A DNA stretch of 64,000 nucleotides from the NCBI RefSeq assembly GCF_022399565.1, contig NZ_JAJTUT010000002.1, positions 186,001 through 250,000 on the forward strand, in the 5' to 3' direction. The notes under the pieces were generated by a model. It was given only the letters and a program-made list of their open reading frames with translations. It was not told where the DNA came from and made no database searches. This document shows positions 35,334-44,091 of this stretch, piece after piece. Position numbers and translations under genes: made by a program. The stretch is from Flavobacterium algicola (GTDB lineage: Bacteria; Bacteroidota; Bacteroidia; Flavobacteriales; Flavobacteriaceae). The first letter of the stretch is position 1. Each line of letters starts with the position of its first letter.

Positions 35334-36326
35334 TTGAAGAAGTTATTAAAAATTTTAAGTAAAGTAGGATTCGACGGCTTCCTATTAATGATAGGTGCTA
35401 TGATTCTGCTCGCCTATTTTTTTCCGCAGCCAGGCATGATCAAAGAACCGGTTTCGCTCGAAGACATTGCCAGTGTAGGCGTGTCGTTTATTTTTTTGTT
35501 TTATGGTTTACGACTGAGTGTTGAGAAATTAAAAACTGGGCTTGCCAACTGGAAAATGCACATTGTTGTACAATTGACAACTTTCTTGCTTTTTCCACTC
35601 ATTGTTTTAGCACTTCGTCCCTTGTTTGTCAACGCTGGCTTCGAGTTGCTTTGGCTAGGTGTGTTTTTTCTGGCCGCTTTACCGTCTACAGTTTCCTCTT
35701 CTGTTGTCATGGTTTCTATTGCGAAGGGTAACATTCCCGCAGCCATTTTCAATGCTAGCATTTCTAGTTTGATTGGCGTTGTTGTTACGCCACTCTGGGT
35801 TGGACTGTTTATCGCTTCTGCAACAGGCAATTTTGATATCATTACTATTGTCATCAAATTAATTTTTCAAGTTTTGCTACCTGTAATCATTGGCATCAGC
35901 TTAAACTCTCGTTTTGGCGCAATGGCTGAAAAATATAAGAAACAGCTCAAATATTTTGATCAAGCAATCATCCTTACCATCATTTACACCTCGTTTTGTA
36001 AGTCATTCTCCGAAAATCTTTTCGATAGTTTCACTGCCTTGGAACTTGCCGGACTCGCCACAGGAATGATGTTCTTGTTTTTTGTAGTATTCTTTTGTGT
36101 TGGACTAATCAGTCGTTTGCTTGGTTTTTCAGATGAAGATCGTATCACAGTCTTATTTTGCGGGTCTAAAAAGTCTTTGGTACACGGAACGGTTATGTCA
36201 AAAGTACTCTTTCAGCACAGTTCCATCACCGGCATCCTTTTGTTACCACTCATGCTTTATCATGCTTTGCAATTGATTGCTGCGAGCATCATCGCACAAC
36301 GTATGGCTCGACGAAAAGATGAATAA
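35334..36326 (+). CDS. SBF-like (bile acid:sodium symporter family) transporter
   Basis: 330 aa, about nine to ten membrane helices, of the YfeH-type SBF-like family that moves organic anions with sodium. The start codon is TTG: no ATG lies before the first helix ('LLMIGAMILLAYFFPQPG'), and the promoter sits 29 bp upstream. Conserved features are 'LPSTVSSSVVMVSIAKGN' and 'FCGSKKSLVHGTVM', the latter near the unwound helix-crossing region. The substrate is unknown. The divergent Lrp gene suggests an amino-acid-like or organic-acid substrate. Confidence 0.85.
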   Translation: MKKLLKILSKVGFDGFLLMIGAMILLAYFFPQPGMIKEPVSLEDIASVGVSFIFLFYGLRLSVEKLKTGLANWKMHIVVQLTTFLLFPLIVLALRPLFVNAGFELLWLGVFFLAALPSTVSSSVVMVSIAKGNIPAAIFNASISSLIGVVVTPLWVGLFIASATGNFDIITIVIKLIFQVLLPVIIGISLNSRFGAMAEKYKKQLKYFDQAIILTIIYTSFCKSFSENLFDSFTALELAGLATGMMFLFFVVFFCVGLISRLLGFSDEDRITVLFCGSKKSLVHGTVMSKVLFQHSSITGILLLPLMLYHALQLIAASIIAQRMARRKDE

Positions 36327-36615
36327 ATTTTGTTTATGCCCTAGTTTGAAGGAAGGCGTTTCTAAATTTATTAGTTTCAAAAATAATGTGTTTTAAAGCA
36401 TTTCTCTTTAATTCTAAAAATTTTAGTCACAGATATAAAAATTCAAAAGGATTAATTCTAACTAACTTCTCTTTTGAGTTAATCGTATATTCTAGTCGCT
36501 TCACCAAGTTAGCAACACTATCGTTAAAGTCCCAAAAACACTTTCTTAAAATCTGTGCTACTCTTTTTGATCTGTGGCTAATTATGGCGTTCCCACGTCC
36601 AGATTTTTAGCATAA
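36327..36615. other. Intergenic stretch downstream of the SBF gene
   Basis: No convincing gene. A 74-codon frame at 36386-36610 has a Phe/Ser/Lys-rich composition of the kind produced by non-coding AT-rich repeats and no recognisable family. The stretch ends at a strong bidirectional terminator. Confidence 0.5.
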
Positions 36616-36660
36616 AAACCCAATCTGTGAACTTTAAATTCATAGATTGGGTTTATTTTT
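36616..36660. terminator. Bidirectional rho-independent terminator
   Basis: AAACCCAATCT and AGATTGGGTTT form an 11-bp perfect stem with a 17-nt loop, T-rich on the right and A-rich on the left. It lies between the SBF transporter (+) and mesD (-) and can serve both. Confidence 0.8.
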
Positions 36661-36738
36661 TAATTCGTAGACTTGTTTCATAAACGCTACGGATAGAGGA
36701 TTCTAAAAAAAGATCCCATTTCCTAATTACGCATTGGA

Positions 36739-37770
36739 CTAAACACCAAATTCTTTACGTATAATTTTTGCTCCTGCGCTTAATGCATTTAACTTGCCTC
36801 TAGCTACGTCCCGAGATAATGGAGCCATACCACAGTTAGTAGATGGGTAAAGATTTTCGATATTTACAAACTCAAGCGCCTTACGTAGGGTAGCGGCCAC
36901 TTCTTCGGGGGTTTCAATCGTATTGGTTGCCACATCAATTGCACCTACCATCACTTTTTTACCACGAACGAGTTCCATTAAATTATAGGGCACATTTGAA
37001 TTGTGGCATTCTAGTGATACAATATCAATAGCGGAATTTTGAATTTTAGGAAAAATTTCTTCGTATTGACGCCATTCAGAACCCAATGTGTTTTTCCAAT
37101 CATTATTTGCTTTTATTCCATATCCATAACAAATATGTATCGCCGTTTCGCAAGTTAAGCCTTCAATAGCTCTTTCTAGTACTTCCATTCCCCAATCGTT
37201 TACTTCATTAAAAAACACATTAAATGCAGGTTCATCAAACTGTATAATATCCACCCCTGCATCTTGAAGTTCTCTTGCTTCCTCGTTAAGCGCTTTTGCG
37301 AATTCCCACGCCAGTTTCTCCCGACTTTTGTAATGGTCATCGTATAAGGTATCCACCATTGTCATGGGGCCAGGCAATGCCCATTTGATAGGCTTATTTG
37401 TTTGTTTTCGTAAAAATTTTGCATCATCAACAAAAACTGATTTTTGACGTGCAACCTCACCTACAACAATGGGAACACTCGCATCATAACGGTCACGAAT
37501 TTTTACAACCTTACGATTTACAAAATCCACACCGCTCAGATGTTCGATAAAAGTCGTAACAAAATGCTGACGTGTTTGCTCACCATCACTAATTATATCA
37601 ACTCCAGCCAATTGTTGTTCCTGTAAAGAAATACGCAAAGCATCTTGTTTTCCTTCATATAACTGATTTCCTTCTAATTTCCAAGGTGACCAAAGTTTTT
37701 CAGGTGGTGCAAGCCAAGAAGGTTTGGGTAAACTTCCAACAATTGAGGTGGGTAACACTAATTTCTTCAT
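36739..37770 (-). CDS. mesD: Folate-independent methionine synthase, MesD type (core-MetE)
   Basis: 343 aa, only the C-terminal catalytic barrel of MetE and not the ~750-aa two-domain enzyme. The zinc/homocysteine site is complete: 'AIHICYGYG' (His, Cys), 'SLECHNS' (Glu) and 'STNCGMAP' (Cys). The first residues 'TSIVGSLPKP' are the usual start of the domain. It methylates homocysteine to methionine without folate. The partner gene mesX is 32 bp upstream in the same operon, which identifies it as the MesD branch described from aerobic bacteria, whose methyl donor was not established. No SAM riboswitch is visible upstream. Confidence 0.82.
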   Translation of the reverse strand: MKKLVLPTSIVGSLPKPSWLAPPEKLWSPWKLEGNQLYEGKQDALRISLQEQQLAGVDIISDGEQTRQHFVTTFIEHLSGVDFVNRKVVKIRDRYDASVPIVVGEVARQKSVFVDDAKFLRKQTNKPIKWALPGPMTMVDTLYDDHYKSREKLAWEFAKALNEEARELQDAGVDIIQFDEPAFNVFFNEVNDWGMEVLERAIEGLTCETAIHICYGYGIKANNDWKNTLGSEWRQYEEIFPKIQNSAIDIVSLECHNSNVPYNLMELVRGKKVMVGAIDVATNTIETPEEVAATLRKALEFVNIENLYPSTNCGMAPLSRDVARGKLNALSAGAKIIRKEFGV

Positions 37771-37802
37771 AATAATATATTTTTAAGGTGTTGATGTAGG
37801 AA

Positions 37803-38849
37803 TTAAAGAGCGAAATTGGCAGACCATTGTTCTAATACGCTTTTGTGAGGGGTAATGAAATGTTCTTCTGCAAATTTACCTTGTTCAATTGCCAACTGAG
37901 AACGCTCTTCTCGGTTGTATACTATTTTAGTTAAAGAGTGGTCTTGGTTTTTTAAACTAGGTTTATAATGCTGACCAGCTACAGAATTGGCATTATAAAT
38001 TTCAGGTCTATAAATCCTTTGGAACGTTTCCATTGTACTAATAGTGCTGATTAGTTCCAGGTTTGAATAATCATTTACTAAGTCGCCAAAGAAATAAAAT
38101 GTCAATGGAGCAACAGTGTTTGGTGGCATAAAACAACGAACCTGCAAGCCCATTTTTTTGAAGTATTGTTCCGTTAAAGAAGACTCGTTGGTTTGGTATT
38201 CAAAGCCTAATATTGGGTGGTGGTTTCCTGTACGATGGTATGTTTTGCTGTCAGATACACTCAAACAAATAACAGGCAGTTTAATAAAGTTCTCTTTGTA
38301 AGTTTTCGAATTCACAAAAGATTTAAATATGTTACCGTGTAATTCACCAAAATTATTAGGAATGCTATAGTTATTTTTATCCTTGTTATGCTCCGAAAGT
38401 AATATGCTAAAATCGTAATCACGTATGTAAGAAGAAAAATTATTTCCAACAATACCTTCAATACGTTTACCAGTTTTATGATCAACAATATGTGTTTTTA
38501 AAATCTCAATTGAAGGGAATGTTTTACCATTACCATCAACATCCAAATGAACAGAAACAATTTCTAATTCAACTGAATAACGATCATTATGAGGATTATC
38601 CCAATTTGCCAAACTATTAAAACGATTATTAATCATTGTAATGGTGTTGCGTAAATTTTCTTGACGACTCGCTCCTCTTGCCAAATTGGCAAAGTTGGTT
38701 GTTGTACGAGTACTGTCTGATGGAATATAGCTTTCGTTAAAATAGATACTCTCTAATTTAAATGCAAAATCATTTTTGATTGTACTCTTCGTATTTTCAA
38801 TAGCTGCCTTTTCGTTTAATTTAAAATTCTCTTTTACGTTTGCTGTCAT
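37803..38849 (-). CDS. mesX: MesX (DUF1852), partner of MesD methionine synthase
   Basis: 348 aa from ATG 38849; the frame extends to a TTG at 38882, but that overlaps a promoter-like TAaacTTTG. The family (DUF1852) is nearly always next to the MetE-like gene that follows here and is needed for MesD function in aerobic bacteria. No signal peptide or membrane segment, so it is cytoplasmic. Recognisable conserved pieces are 'VSVHLDVDGNGKTFPSIEIL' (cut here at 20), 'HHPILGFEYQ' and 'GQHYKPSL'. Its chemistry is not known; it may supply or activate the methyl donor with oxygen. Confidence 0.8.
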   Translation of the reverse strand: MTANVKENFKLNEKAAIENTKSTIKNDFAFKLESIYFNESYIPSDSTRTTTNFANLARGASRQENLRNTITMINNRFNSLANWDNPHNDRYSVELEIVSVHLDVDGNGKTFPSIEILKTHIVDHKTGKRIEGIVGNNFSSYIRDYDFSILLSEHNKDKNNYSIPNNFGELHGNIFKSFVNSKTYKENFIKLPVICLSVSDSKTYHRTGNHHPILGFEYQTNESSLTEQYFKKMGLQVRCFMPPNTVAPLTFYFFGDLVNDYSNLELISTISTMETFQRIYRPEIYNANSVAGQHYKPSLKNQDHSLTKIVYNREERSQLAIEQGKFAEEHFITPHKSVLEQWSANFAL

Positions 38850-39589
38850 TTGATATAAATATTTAGTTTTTTTCTCCTGCAAAGTTTATAATAATAGATG
38901 AATAATTTTTATTAATGGAGAAATTAGGATAAATATTCGTTTTTGATTTAATTTAAAAGATTATTAATCTTTTTAAATTGATATTAGTAGAAATATCAGA
39001 TAATTATCCTTTAGTGATCATAGATAAAACTGATTTGGAATTGCCTATAGCACTTACAAAAATTGCTGGTATAAAAAATTCCAAATATTTATTCACTAAT
39101 TATTTAGACAAAAAAAAGAATAATTTTCCTTGTATATTTTTTAATAGGTGTTCTTTTCTATCCTAAAAAACTCTCGCTTCCTCATGGAAATAGTAATTAT
39201 ATAATCGATAATAATTTCGAAGAGGTTGGGGAGGTGAATGACAAATTATTATCACAACATATTCATATTAATGATTTATTATAAAATTGAGGTAGCTATT
39301 GTTTTTATCATATTTTAAGTGTCTGCAATGCTCAATAAAAGTGTTCGAAATAATATTATAAGGTTAATGCAGTTTGCCAATAGTCGCGAAATCCAATCGG
39401 CTTTTGAAGTTTATATTATCGAAGAAGAATAGAAATCGACAGTTATTAGAAACGAAGGTTTGATCGAAAAAAAAGGAAGCTACATTATAGTTCTTGACTA
39501 TAATAAAATAAGCGGGATGAAAAATTAGAATTCTTATTATAACAGTTCTCAGCAACGGAGAAGGAATAAAAATTAGAATAAAATAAAGA
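38850..39589. other. Intergenic region with decayed coding fragments
   Basis: Between mesX and the tmRNA there is no intact gene. 38978-39284 (+) reads as coding over two frames joined near 39140 (ISDNYPLVIIDKTDLELPIA ... GVLFYPKKLSLPHGN ... stop at 39282), without a start codon. 39328-39432 (+) is a 34-codon frame (RLMQFANSREIQSAFEVYII). Neither is recognised. They look like remains of one or two lost genes. Confidence 0.35.
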
Positions 39590-39622
39590 ACCCCGTAAAC
39601 AATAGGTTTACAGGGTTTTTTG
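39590..39622 (-). terminator. ssrA: Terminator of the tmRNA gene
   Basis: On the minus strand, AACCCTGTAAAC and GTTTACGGGGTT form a stem with one G-T pair and a 5-nt loop, followed by CTTTATTTTATT, directly after the tmRNA 3' end. Confidence 0.7.
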
Positions 39623-40016
39623 TGGAGTCGCCGAGAATCGAACTCGGGTCCAAACAAGCAATTAAAAGGCTTTCTACAGGCTTATTTCCTGATTAGATTT
39701 TCGATAACAAGCTAGGCCAGAAACAGCCACTTATTACTTATCTTCTTAATTTTGAAATCCACCCGAAGCTCATGGAAATCTAGGTCTATTTTTACGGTTC
39801 TCCTGAATAGAACGCCACAAACCAAGGCTTTCAAGGAGAATCCAGCTTTCCTATCTGATAGGAACGTGGCGTAATCGTACTATAATTCGGATTATGCAGC
39901 TAAAGCGTAGTTATTTTCGCCGTTTAAAATGGTGAGATCTTATATTAACGAGCAAGGTCTCAATGCTCGGCCTGCTTACATCTCAATTCGACTTGCTGTC
40001 AAAACCAGTCGACCCC
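39623..40016 (-). ncRNA. ssrA: tmRNA (transfer-messenger RNA)
   Basis: About 394 nt. The 5' end GGGGTCG pairs with CGACTCC at the 3' end (7-bp acceptor stem with one G-T). The T-arm CCGAG-TTCGATT-CTCGG lies beside it, and CCA is not encoded. The 5' part shows the tRNA-like 'GACTGGTTTTGACAG'. The tag ORF (39892-39924, minus) reads ..NGENNYALAA then TAA, the flavobacterial type ending ALAA for ClpXP/ClpAP-type proteolysis. It rescues stalled ribosomes with SmpB. Orientation and ends are set by the acceptor-stem pairing. Confidence 0.95.
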
Positions 40017-40114
40017 AATGTTTATTGCAAAAAAATGCGTGTGCAAAGATATTCTTTTTGTGTGAATTACAGTTTACTTCATCTTATTATTTCTCAAAAA
40101 AAATATTTAGTAGT

Positions 40115-41296
40115 TTACTCATCATCTAGTTTAAAAGGATAGTCACCAAATAAAGGAGAAAGATTGCGCACTTTATAAGTCAATCGCGTAAATTTATTAG
40201 ATAATGCTATTATCGTTACTTTCTCATTTGGTAAAGTAATATATGATGATGTATTTCCGTGCCACCAACCGTTATGGAAATAAAAGTTTTGGCCAGTTTC
40301 CCAATTAATCATTCGCATCCCCAAACCATAATTGTTTTTACCTTTGTGCTCGTTGCTATAACCTACAAAAGCTTTTTTAAGTAATTCAGGTTTAAAGAAT
40401 CCAGCATCATTTCTACCCATGTCAAATTTTAACAAATCTCTAGGAGTAGAGTAAATATTCTTATCACCATAAATAGCATCCAAATAATCCCAATAGTAAA
40501 GTGAAAAATCACCTCTATAAGAAGGGTTTGCTGTTTGTCTGTTTTTGTCATAATCAAAAACATAAGTATCATTCATTCCAAGCGGTTTGAAGACAATAGT
40601 TTTCATTGCATCTCTGTAATTTTGCCCTGTTACTTTTTCGATAATTAAAGCTAAAATAGCATAGTTTGTATTGCAATAGCTGAAACGCGTATTCGTTTTA
40701 AATTCTAAATTGATATTTTTTGTTATCAGTAAGGTGATAATATCTTGATTTTTTAAAATTTTGTGACGATCCCAAATTATTTTTTTATCTGTAAAATAAG
40801 AGTAATTTCTAATTCCAGAACGATGATTTAGCAATGTTTCTACTGTCACATCAGGATAAGGAAATCCTTTAATTAAAGTAGTTACCTTTTGATCTAATAA
40901 TAATTTTTTCTGATCAACTAATTTTAAGACGGCAGTTGCGGTCATAACCTTTGATACCGATGCGATATGAAGGGCACTTGTGCTCGTCATAGGAGTTTTA
41001 TCTTTTTTATTAGCTAAACCAGCATATTTTTCGTAAATAATTTGCCCATTTTTAGCTACCAAAAAACCTCCATTCATACTGCCATTAGGCCAGTTTTTTA
41101 GGTAAAATTCATCGATTGGTGCTTTTTTGCTATTAATGTATTCTGTTGTAAGCTTTGCGCCCTCTTTTGCAGTGTATTCTTTTTTAACCGAATCATCATT
41201 CGAACTTAAATCTGAATCATTCTTTCCTTTGCAAGATGTAAAAAGGAATAAGAGCAACAGTAATTGTGGTATATTTGTGTTTTTTATAAGAGTCAT
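40115..41296 (-). CDS. Serine hydrolase, class C beta-lactamase-like (lipoprotein)
   Basis: 393 aa from ATG 41296, giving a lipoprotein signal (LFTSC, Cys22 from this start); an in-frame ATG at 41332 adds a second hydrophobic stretch and is less likely. The penicillin-binding fold is shown by SxxK in 'IASVSKVMT', YxN in 'RFSYCNTNY' and HxG-like 'YFHNGWWHG'. These proteins are usually D-alanyl peptidases or esterases and not true antibiotic resistance enzymes. It stands alone between the tmRNA and the saccharopine dehydrogenase-like gene. Confidence 0.88.
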   Translation of the reverse strand: MTLIKNTNIPQLLLLLFLFTSCKGKNDSDLSSNDDSVKKEYTAKEGAKLTTEYINSKKAPIDEFYLKNWPNGSMNGGFLVAKNGQIIYEKYAGLANKKDKTPMTSTSALHIASVSKVMTATAVLKLVDQKKLLLDQKVTTLIKGFPYPDVTVETLLNHRSGIRNYSYFTDKKIIWDRHKILKNQDIITLLITKNINLEFKTNTRFSYCNTNYAILALIIEKVTGQNYRDAMKTIVFKPLGMNDTYVFDYDKNRQTANPSYRGDFSLYYWDYLDAIYGDKNIYSTPRDLLKFDMGRNDAGFFKPELLKKAFVGYSNEHKGKNNYGLGMRMINWETGQNFYFHNGWWHGNTSSYITLPNEKVTIIALSNKFTRLTYKVRNLSPLFGDYPFKLDDE

Positions 41297-41555
41297 TATA
41301 ATAGTGCTAGAGAAACAAATATAAAGAATCAATATCTTTTGAAGCGTTATTTTGGGTTACATTTAAGATTTTTTTTTGAAAACAATTGTTGACCTTGCTA
41401 TCTTTTTGAGATTCAATGTTTCACAAGTTTTCTATATTCCATTTGGCTTTTATGAATTAAAAACTATAGCTGCAACAAAAGCAGCTCCAAGAATATTTTT
41501 GCTTTTTTGCGAGTATAAAATGTAATACATTAATAAAATAAGACACAACAGAGAT

Positions 41556-42752
41556 ATGAAGTTTGCAATTTTAAAAGAAAGAAAAAATCCACCCGATCAA
41601 AGAGCTGTATTTTCACCAGAGGCATTAGCGCAAATAAAATTGCAATATGCTGATTTTGATGTTACTGTTGAAAGTTCTGAGCATAGAATATTTAAAGATG
41701 AAGAATATAAGTTTGCTGGAATTGATGTTGCTAATGATATTAGTGATTGTGCTATTTTGTTGGGTGTAAAAGAAATTCCAGTAGAGTTCTTAATACCTAA
41801 TAAGTCCTATTTTTTATTTTCTCATACAATTAAGAAACAACCGCACAATCGACTTCTTTTAAAGGCAATCATTGAGAAAAATATAAATTTGTATGACTAT
41901 GAGTTGGTAGCAGATGAAAATAATCGAAGATTGATTGGCTTTGGTCGCTTTGCAGGTTATGTTGGTGTGTATAATAGCATACGTGCTTTTGGGTTGAAAT
42001 TTGGGTTGTTTAAATTACCCAAGGTAAATACTTTGAGCGGGAAAGAGGAGATGATTCGTCAATTGAAAAGAATTGTTTTACCGCCTCTGAAATTTGTGAT
42101 TACCGGAAAGGGTAAAGTGGGTAAGGGAGCGAAAGAAATTTTAGACCTTATTAAAATTAAAGAAGTGACGCAAGAGAATTATTTGACCAAAAAATATTCT
42201 CAATCTGTTTATACACAACTCGGCGTTTCTGATTATTATAAAAGAAAAGACGATTTACCATTTGATTTTGAGAATTTTAAGGTTAATCCACAAGTTTATG
42301 TGTCTAATTTTGAACAATTTGCAGCAATCTCAGAAATTTATATCTCAGGTCATTACCATGCTCCAGAATCACCCGAAATTTTGTCACGCGACATTTTAAA
42401 ATCAGAAAAGTGTAATATTAAAGTAGTTGCAGATATCGCTTGTGATATCGACGGTCCTATTGCCTGTACACTTCGATCCTCCTCTATAGAAGAACCTTTT
42501 TACGGCTATTTGCCATCTGAACATAAGGAGGTCGATTTCTTTCACCCTGCAGCAATTGTTGTAATGGCTGTGAGTAATTTACCAAGTGAATTACCTAGAG
42601 ATGCTAGTATAGGTTTTGGAGAAATGCTTGTAGAGCATGTTATACCAGCTTTTTTTAATAATGATAATGACGGAATTTTGCAAAGATCGCAAATCACTTT
42701 AAACGGAAAACTGATGCCTCGATTTGCTTATTTAGCGGATTACATTGAATAA
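41556..42752 (+). CDS. Saccharopine/alanine dehydrogenase-like NAD(P) oxidoreductase
   Basis: 398 aa. The N-terminal AlaDH/PNT-type domain ('FAILKERKNPPDQRAVFSPE') and the Rossmann part ('FVITGKGKVGKGAKEIL', a GxGxxG-type loop) match saccharopine dehydrogenase (lysine-forming)-like proteins. Also typical: 'GFGRFAGYVGVYNSIRAFG' near res. 130 and 'VADIACDIDGPIACTLRSS' near 290. The reaction would be NAD-dependent cleavage or formation of an amino-acid adduct. Bacteroidota make lysine through diaminopimelate, so a role in lysine breakdown or a related opine-type reaction is inferred. Monocistronic, with a terminator after it. Confidence 0.78.
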   Translation: MKFAILKERKNPPDQRAVFSPEALAQIKLQYADFDVTVESSEHRIFKDEEYKFAGIDVANDISDCAILLGVKEIPVEFLIPNKSYFLFSHTIKKQPHNRLLLKAIIEKNINLYDYELVADENNRRLIGFGRFAGYVGVYNSIRAFGLKFGLFKLPKVNTLSGKEEMIRQLKRIVLPPLKFVITGKGKVGKGAKEILDLIKIKEVTQENYLTKKYSQSVYTQLGVSDYYKRKDDLPFDFENFKVNPQVYVSNFEQFAAISEIYISGHYHAPESPEILSRDILKSEKCNIKVVADIACDIDGPIACTLRSSSIEEPFYGYLPSEHKEVDFFHPAAIVVMAVSNLPSELPRDASIGFGEMLVEHVIPAFFNNDNDGILQRSQITLNGKLMPRFAYLADYIE

Positions 42753-42763
42753 ATATATAGAAA

Positions 42764-42802
42764 AAAAAACAGGCCTCTAACAATTAGAGCCTGTTTTTTA
42801 AA
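42764..42802. terminator. Terminator between converging genes
   Basis: An A-run followed by AACAGGC-CTCTAA, loop CAA, TTAGAG-CCTGTT and a T-run. The stem of about 12 bp has one bulged base, and the flanking A and T runs allow use from both strands. It lies between the dehydrogenase (+) and the exported protein at 42816 (-). Confidence 0.75.
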
Positions 42803-42815
42803 TTTAGAAAGTATA

Positions 42816-43880
42816 TCAATTGACCATTTTATTGTATTTATCCATCATCTCATTGCCTTTTTTTGTTTTACCAGTTTTAATTAAAGCAGCAGCATATCGA
42901 TAATAATAGACGGTATCTAACTTTTTATTTGCATCAAAAAGTTTGTCGTACCACTTTACAGCCTTTTTCATTTCATTTTCGAAATAGAAATAATCGCTCA
43001 ATTTGGTGTATAAAACAATTGATTTGTATCCCTTCTCTGCAACTCTTTCATAAGTCTCATATACTTTTACATAAGCGTATTGAGGCCTAACTCTGTTTGG
43101 GTCGCTACTTGCTTGCTCGTATACTGCATATTTTTTAAAATTGGCTACTTCTTTTTCGAGCAAATCTTCATCCATTTTGGTGTCTTCGATAATTTCATTT
43201 TTCTGATTTAAGAAAGTGTAATGTATAATCGGCATGGCATCGTCTACGCTCTCAACGTTTATATTATTTTCAGATACAGCGAGAGTATTAGTTGTACTTA
43301 TTAGGAGTGATTGAGATATTTCTCTTTCACTAACTTCTTCTTTATACATAGGTACAATAAGTTTTTGAGCAGGCATTGATACTCGTAATGTAGAATTTAT
43401 AACTTGCGGTGCGTTATTGTTCCCTCGTGAATTATAATTATTGTCGTCAGTGTGAAGACCGTCATTAAGTATTGTACGACCATATCTGTCTTTTTCTGTT
43501 GTACTATTAGTTCCTTGATTGCCAGTTAAATTTCTTTCGTTCGAATTAGTGTTTATTTGCTTTTTAATTCGACTCGCTTTCTCTTGATCATACTCAGATA
43601 GTTTAGGAGGCACAGTTCTCTTAGTACGAGAAGCATATAATCTGTCAGGCTTAATTCGTTCTTTTACATATACAGGTGTGATTATTCTTTGGTTATTAGG
43701 TCCTAAATCGACTTTACTAACCAAACTTAAATCAGAAACAGAGTAAATTGTTTTAGAACCACCAAAGCGATCATTTATTATCTCTTGAACTCTATAGAAA
43801 TCTATTCTTTTTTCCTGACTATAACTGTGGATTGCGAAAAAATGTAATGAGAATAATAAAAGTACAGTAGGTGTTTTCAT
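42816..43880 (-). CDS. Exported protein with C-terminal TPR-like region, paralogue A
   Basis: 354 aa from ATG 43880 (signal ending 'HSYSQ'; the frame extends to 43961). An N-terminal domain, 'VQEIINDRFGGSKTIYSVSD' then 'LSLVSKVDLGPNNQRIITPV', is shared with the gene at 44092. The middle (about res. 80-220) is low-complexity, rich in Asn/Ser/Arg. The C-terminal ~90 residues ('YERVAEKGYKSIVLYTKLSD', 'KWYDKLFD', 'YYYRYAAALIKTG') form TPR-like helices, as found at the start of flavobacterial OmpA-family proteins near PorP/SprF-type genes. Function is unknown; an envelope role is inferred. Confidence 0.75.
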   Translation of the reverse strand: MKTPTVLLLFSLHFFAIHSYSQEKRIDFYRVQEIINDRFGGSKTIYSVSDLSLVSKVDLGPNNQRIITPVYVKERIKPDRLYASRTKRTVPPKLSEYDQEKASRIKKQINTNSNERNLTGNQGTNSTTEKDRYGRTILNDGLHTDDNNYNSRGNNNAPQVINSTLRVSMPAQKLIVPMYKEEVSEREISQSLLISTTNTLAVSENNINVESVDDAMPIIHYTFLNQKNEIIEDTKMDEDLLEKEVANFKKYAVYEQASSDPNRVRPQYAYVKVYETYERVAEKGYKSIVLYTKLSDYFYFENEMKKAVKWYDKLFDANKKLDTVYYYRYAAALIKTGKTKKGNEMMDKYNKMVN

Positions 43881-44091
43881 TACAAAAAAGGTAATTTTAT
43901 AAGTAAAGGAACTAGTATTACAATGAAATATATTAGAATATTTCTTGCTAAAGTAACTCAATTTAATAATTAGCCATAAAATTATCTACGAACGTATAAA
44001 AAATACGACAACTGACAATTATTTTGTAATATGGAGTAAAATATTGATATTTATTGGATTACGTTTGAGATAAATAAGTGATTTTAAATTA

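Noticed and set aside
36386..36610. 74-codon ORF after the SBF transporter
   Set aside because: Composition and repeated Ser/Phe/Lys pattern are typical of non-coding AT-rich spacer; no family, promoter or conserved start.
38850..39300. SAM or cobalamin riboswitch before the methionine synthase pair
   Set aside because: I looked for the conserved core elements and stems and found none; the region looks like decayed coding sequence.
39364..39657. 97-codon minus-strand ORF
   Set aside because: It overlaps the 3' end and terminator of the tmRNA gene and runs through spacer.
39929..40129. 66-codon plus-strand ORF
   Set aside because: Lies opposite the tmRNA 5' part and the end of the serine hydrolase gene; no coding signal.
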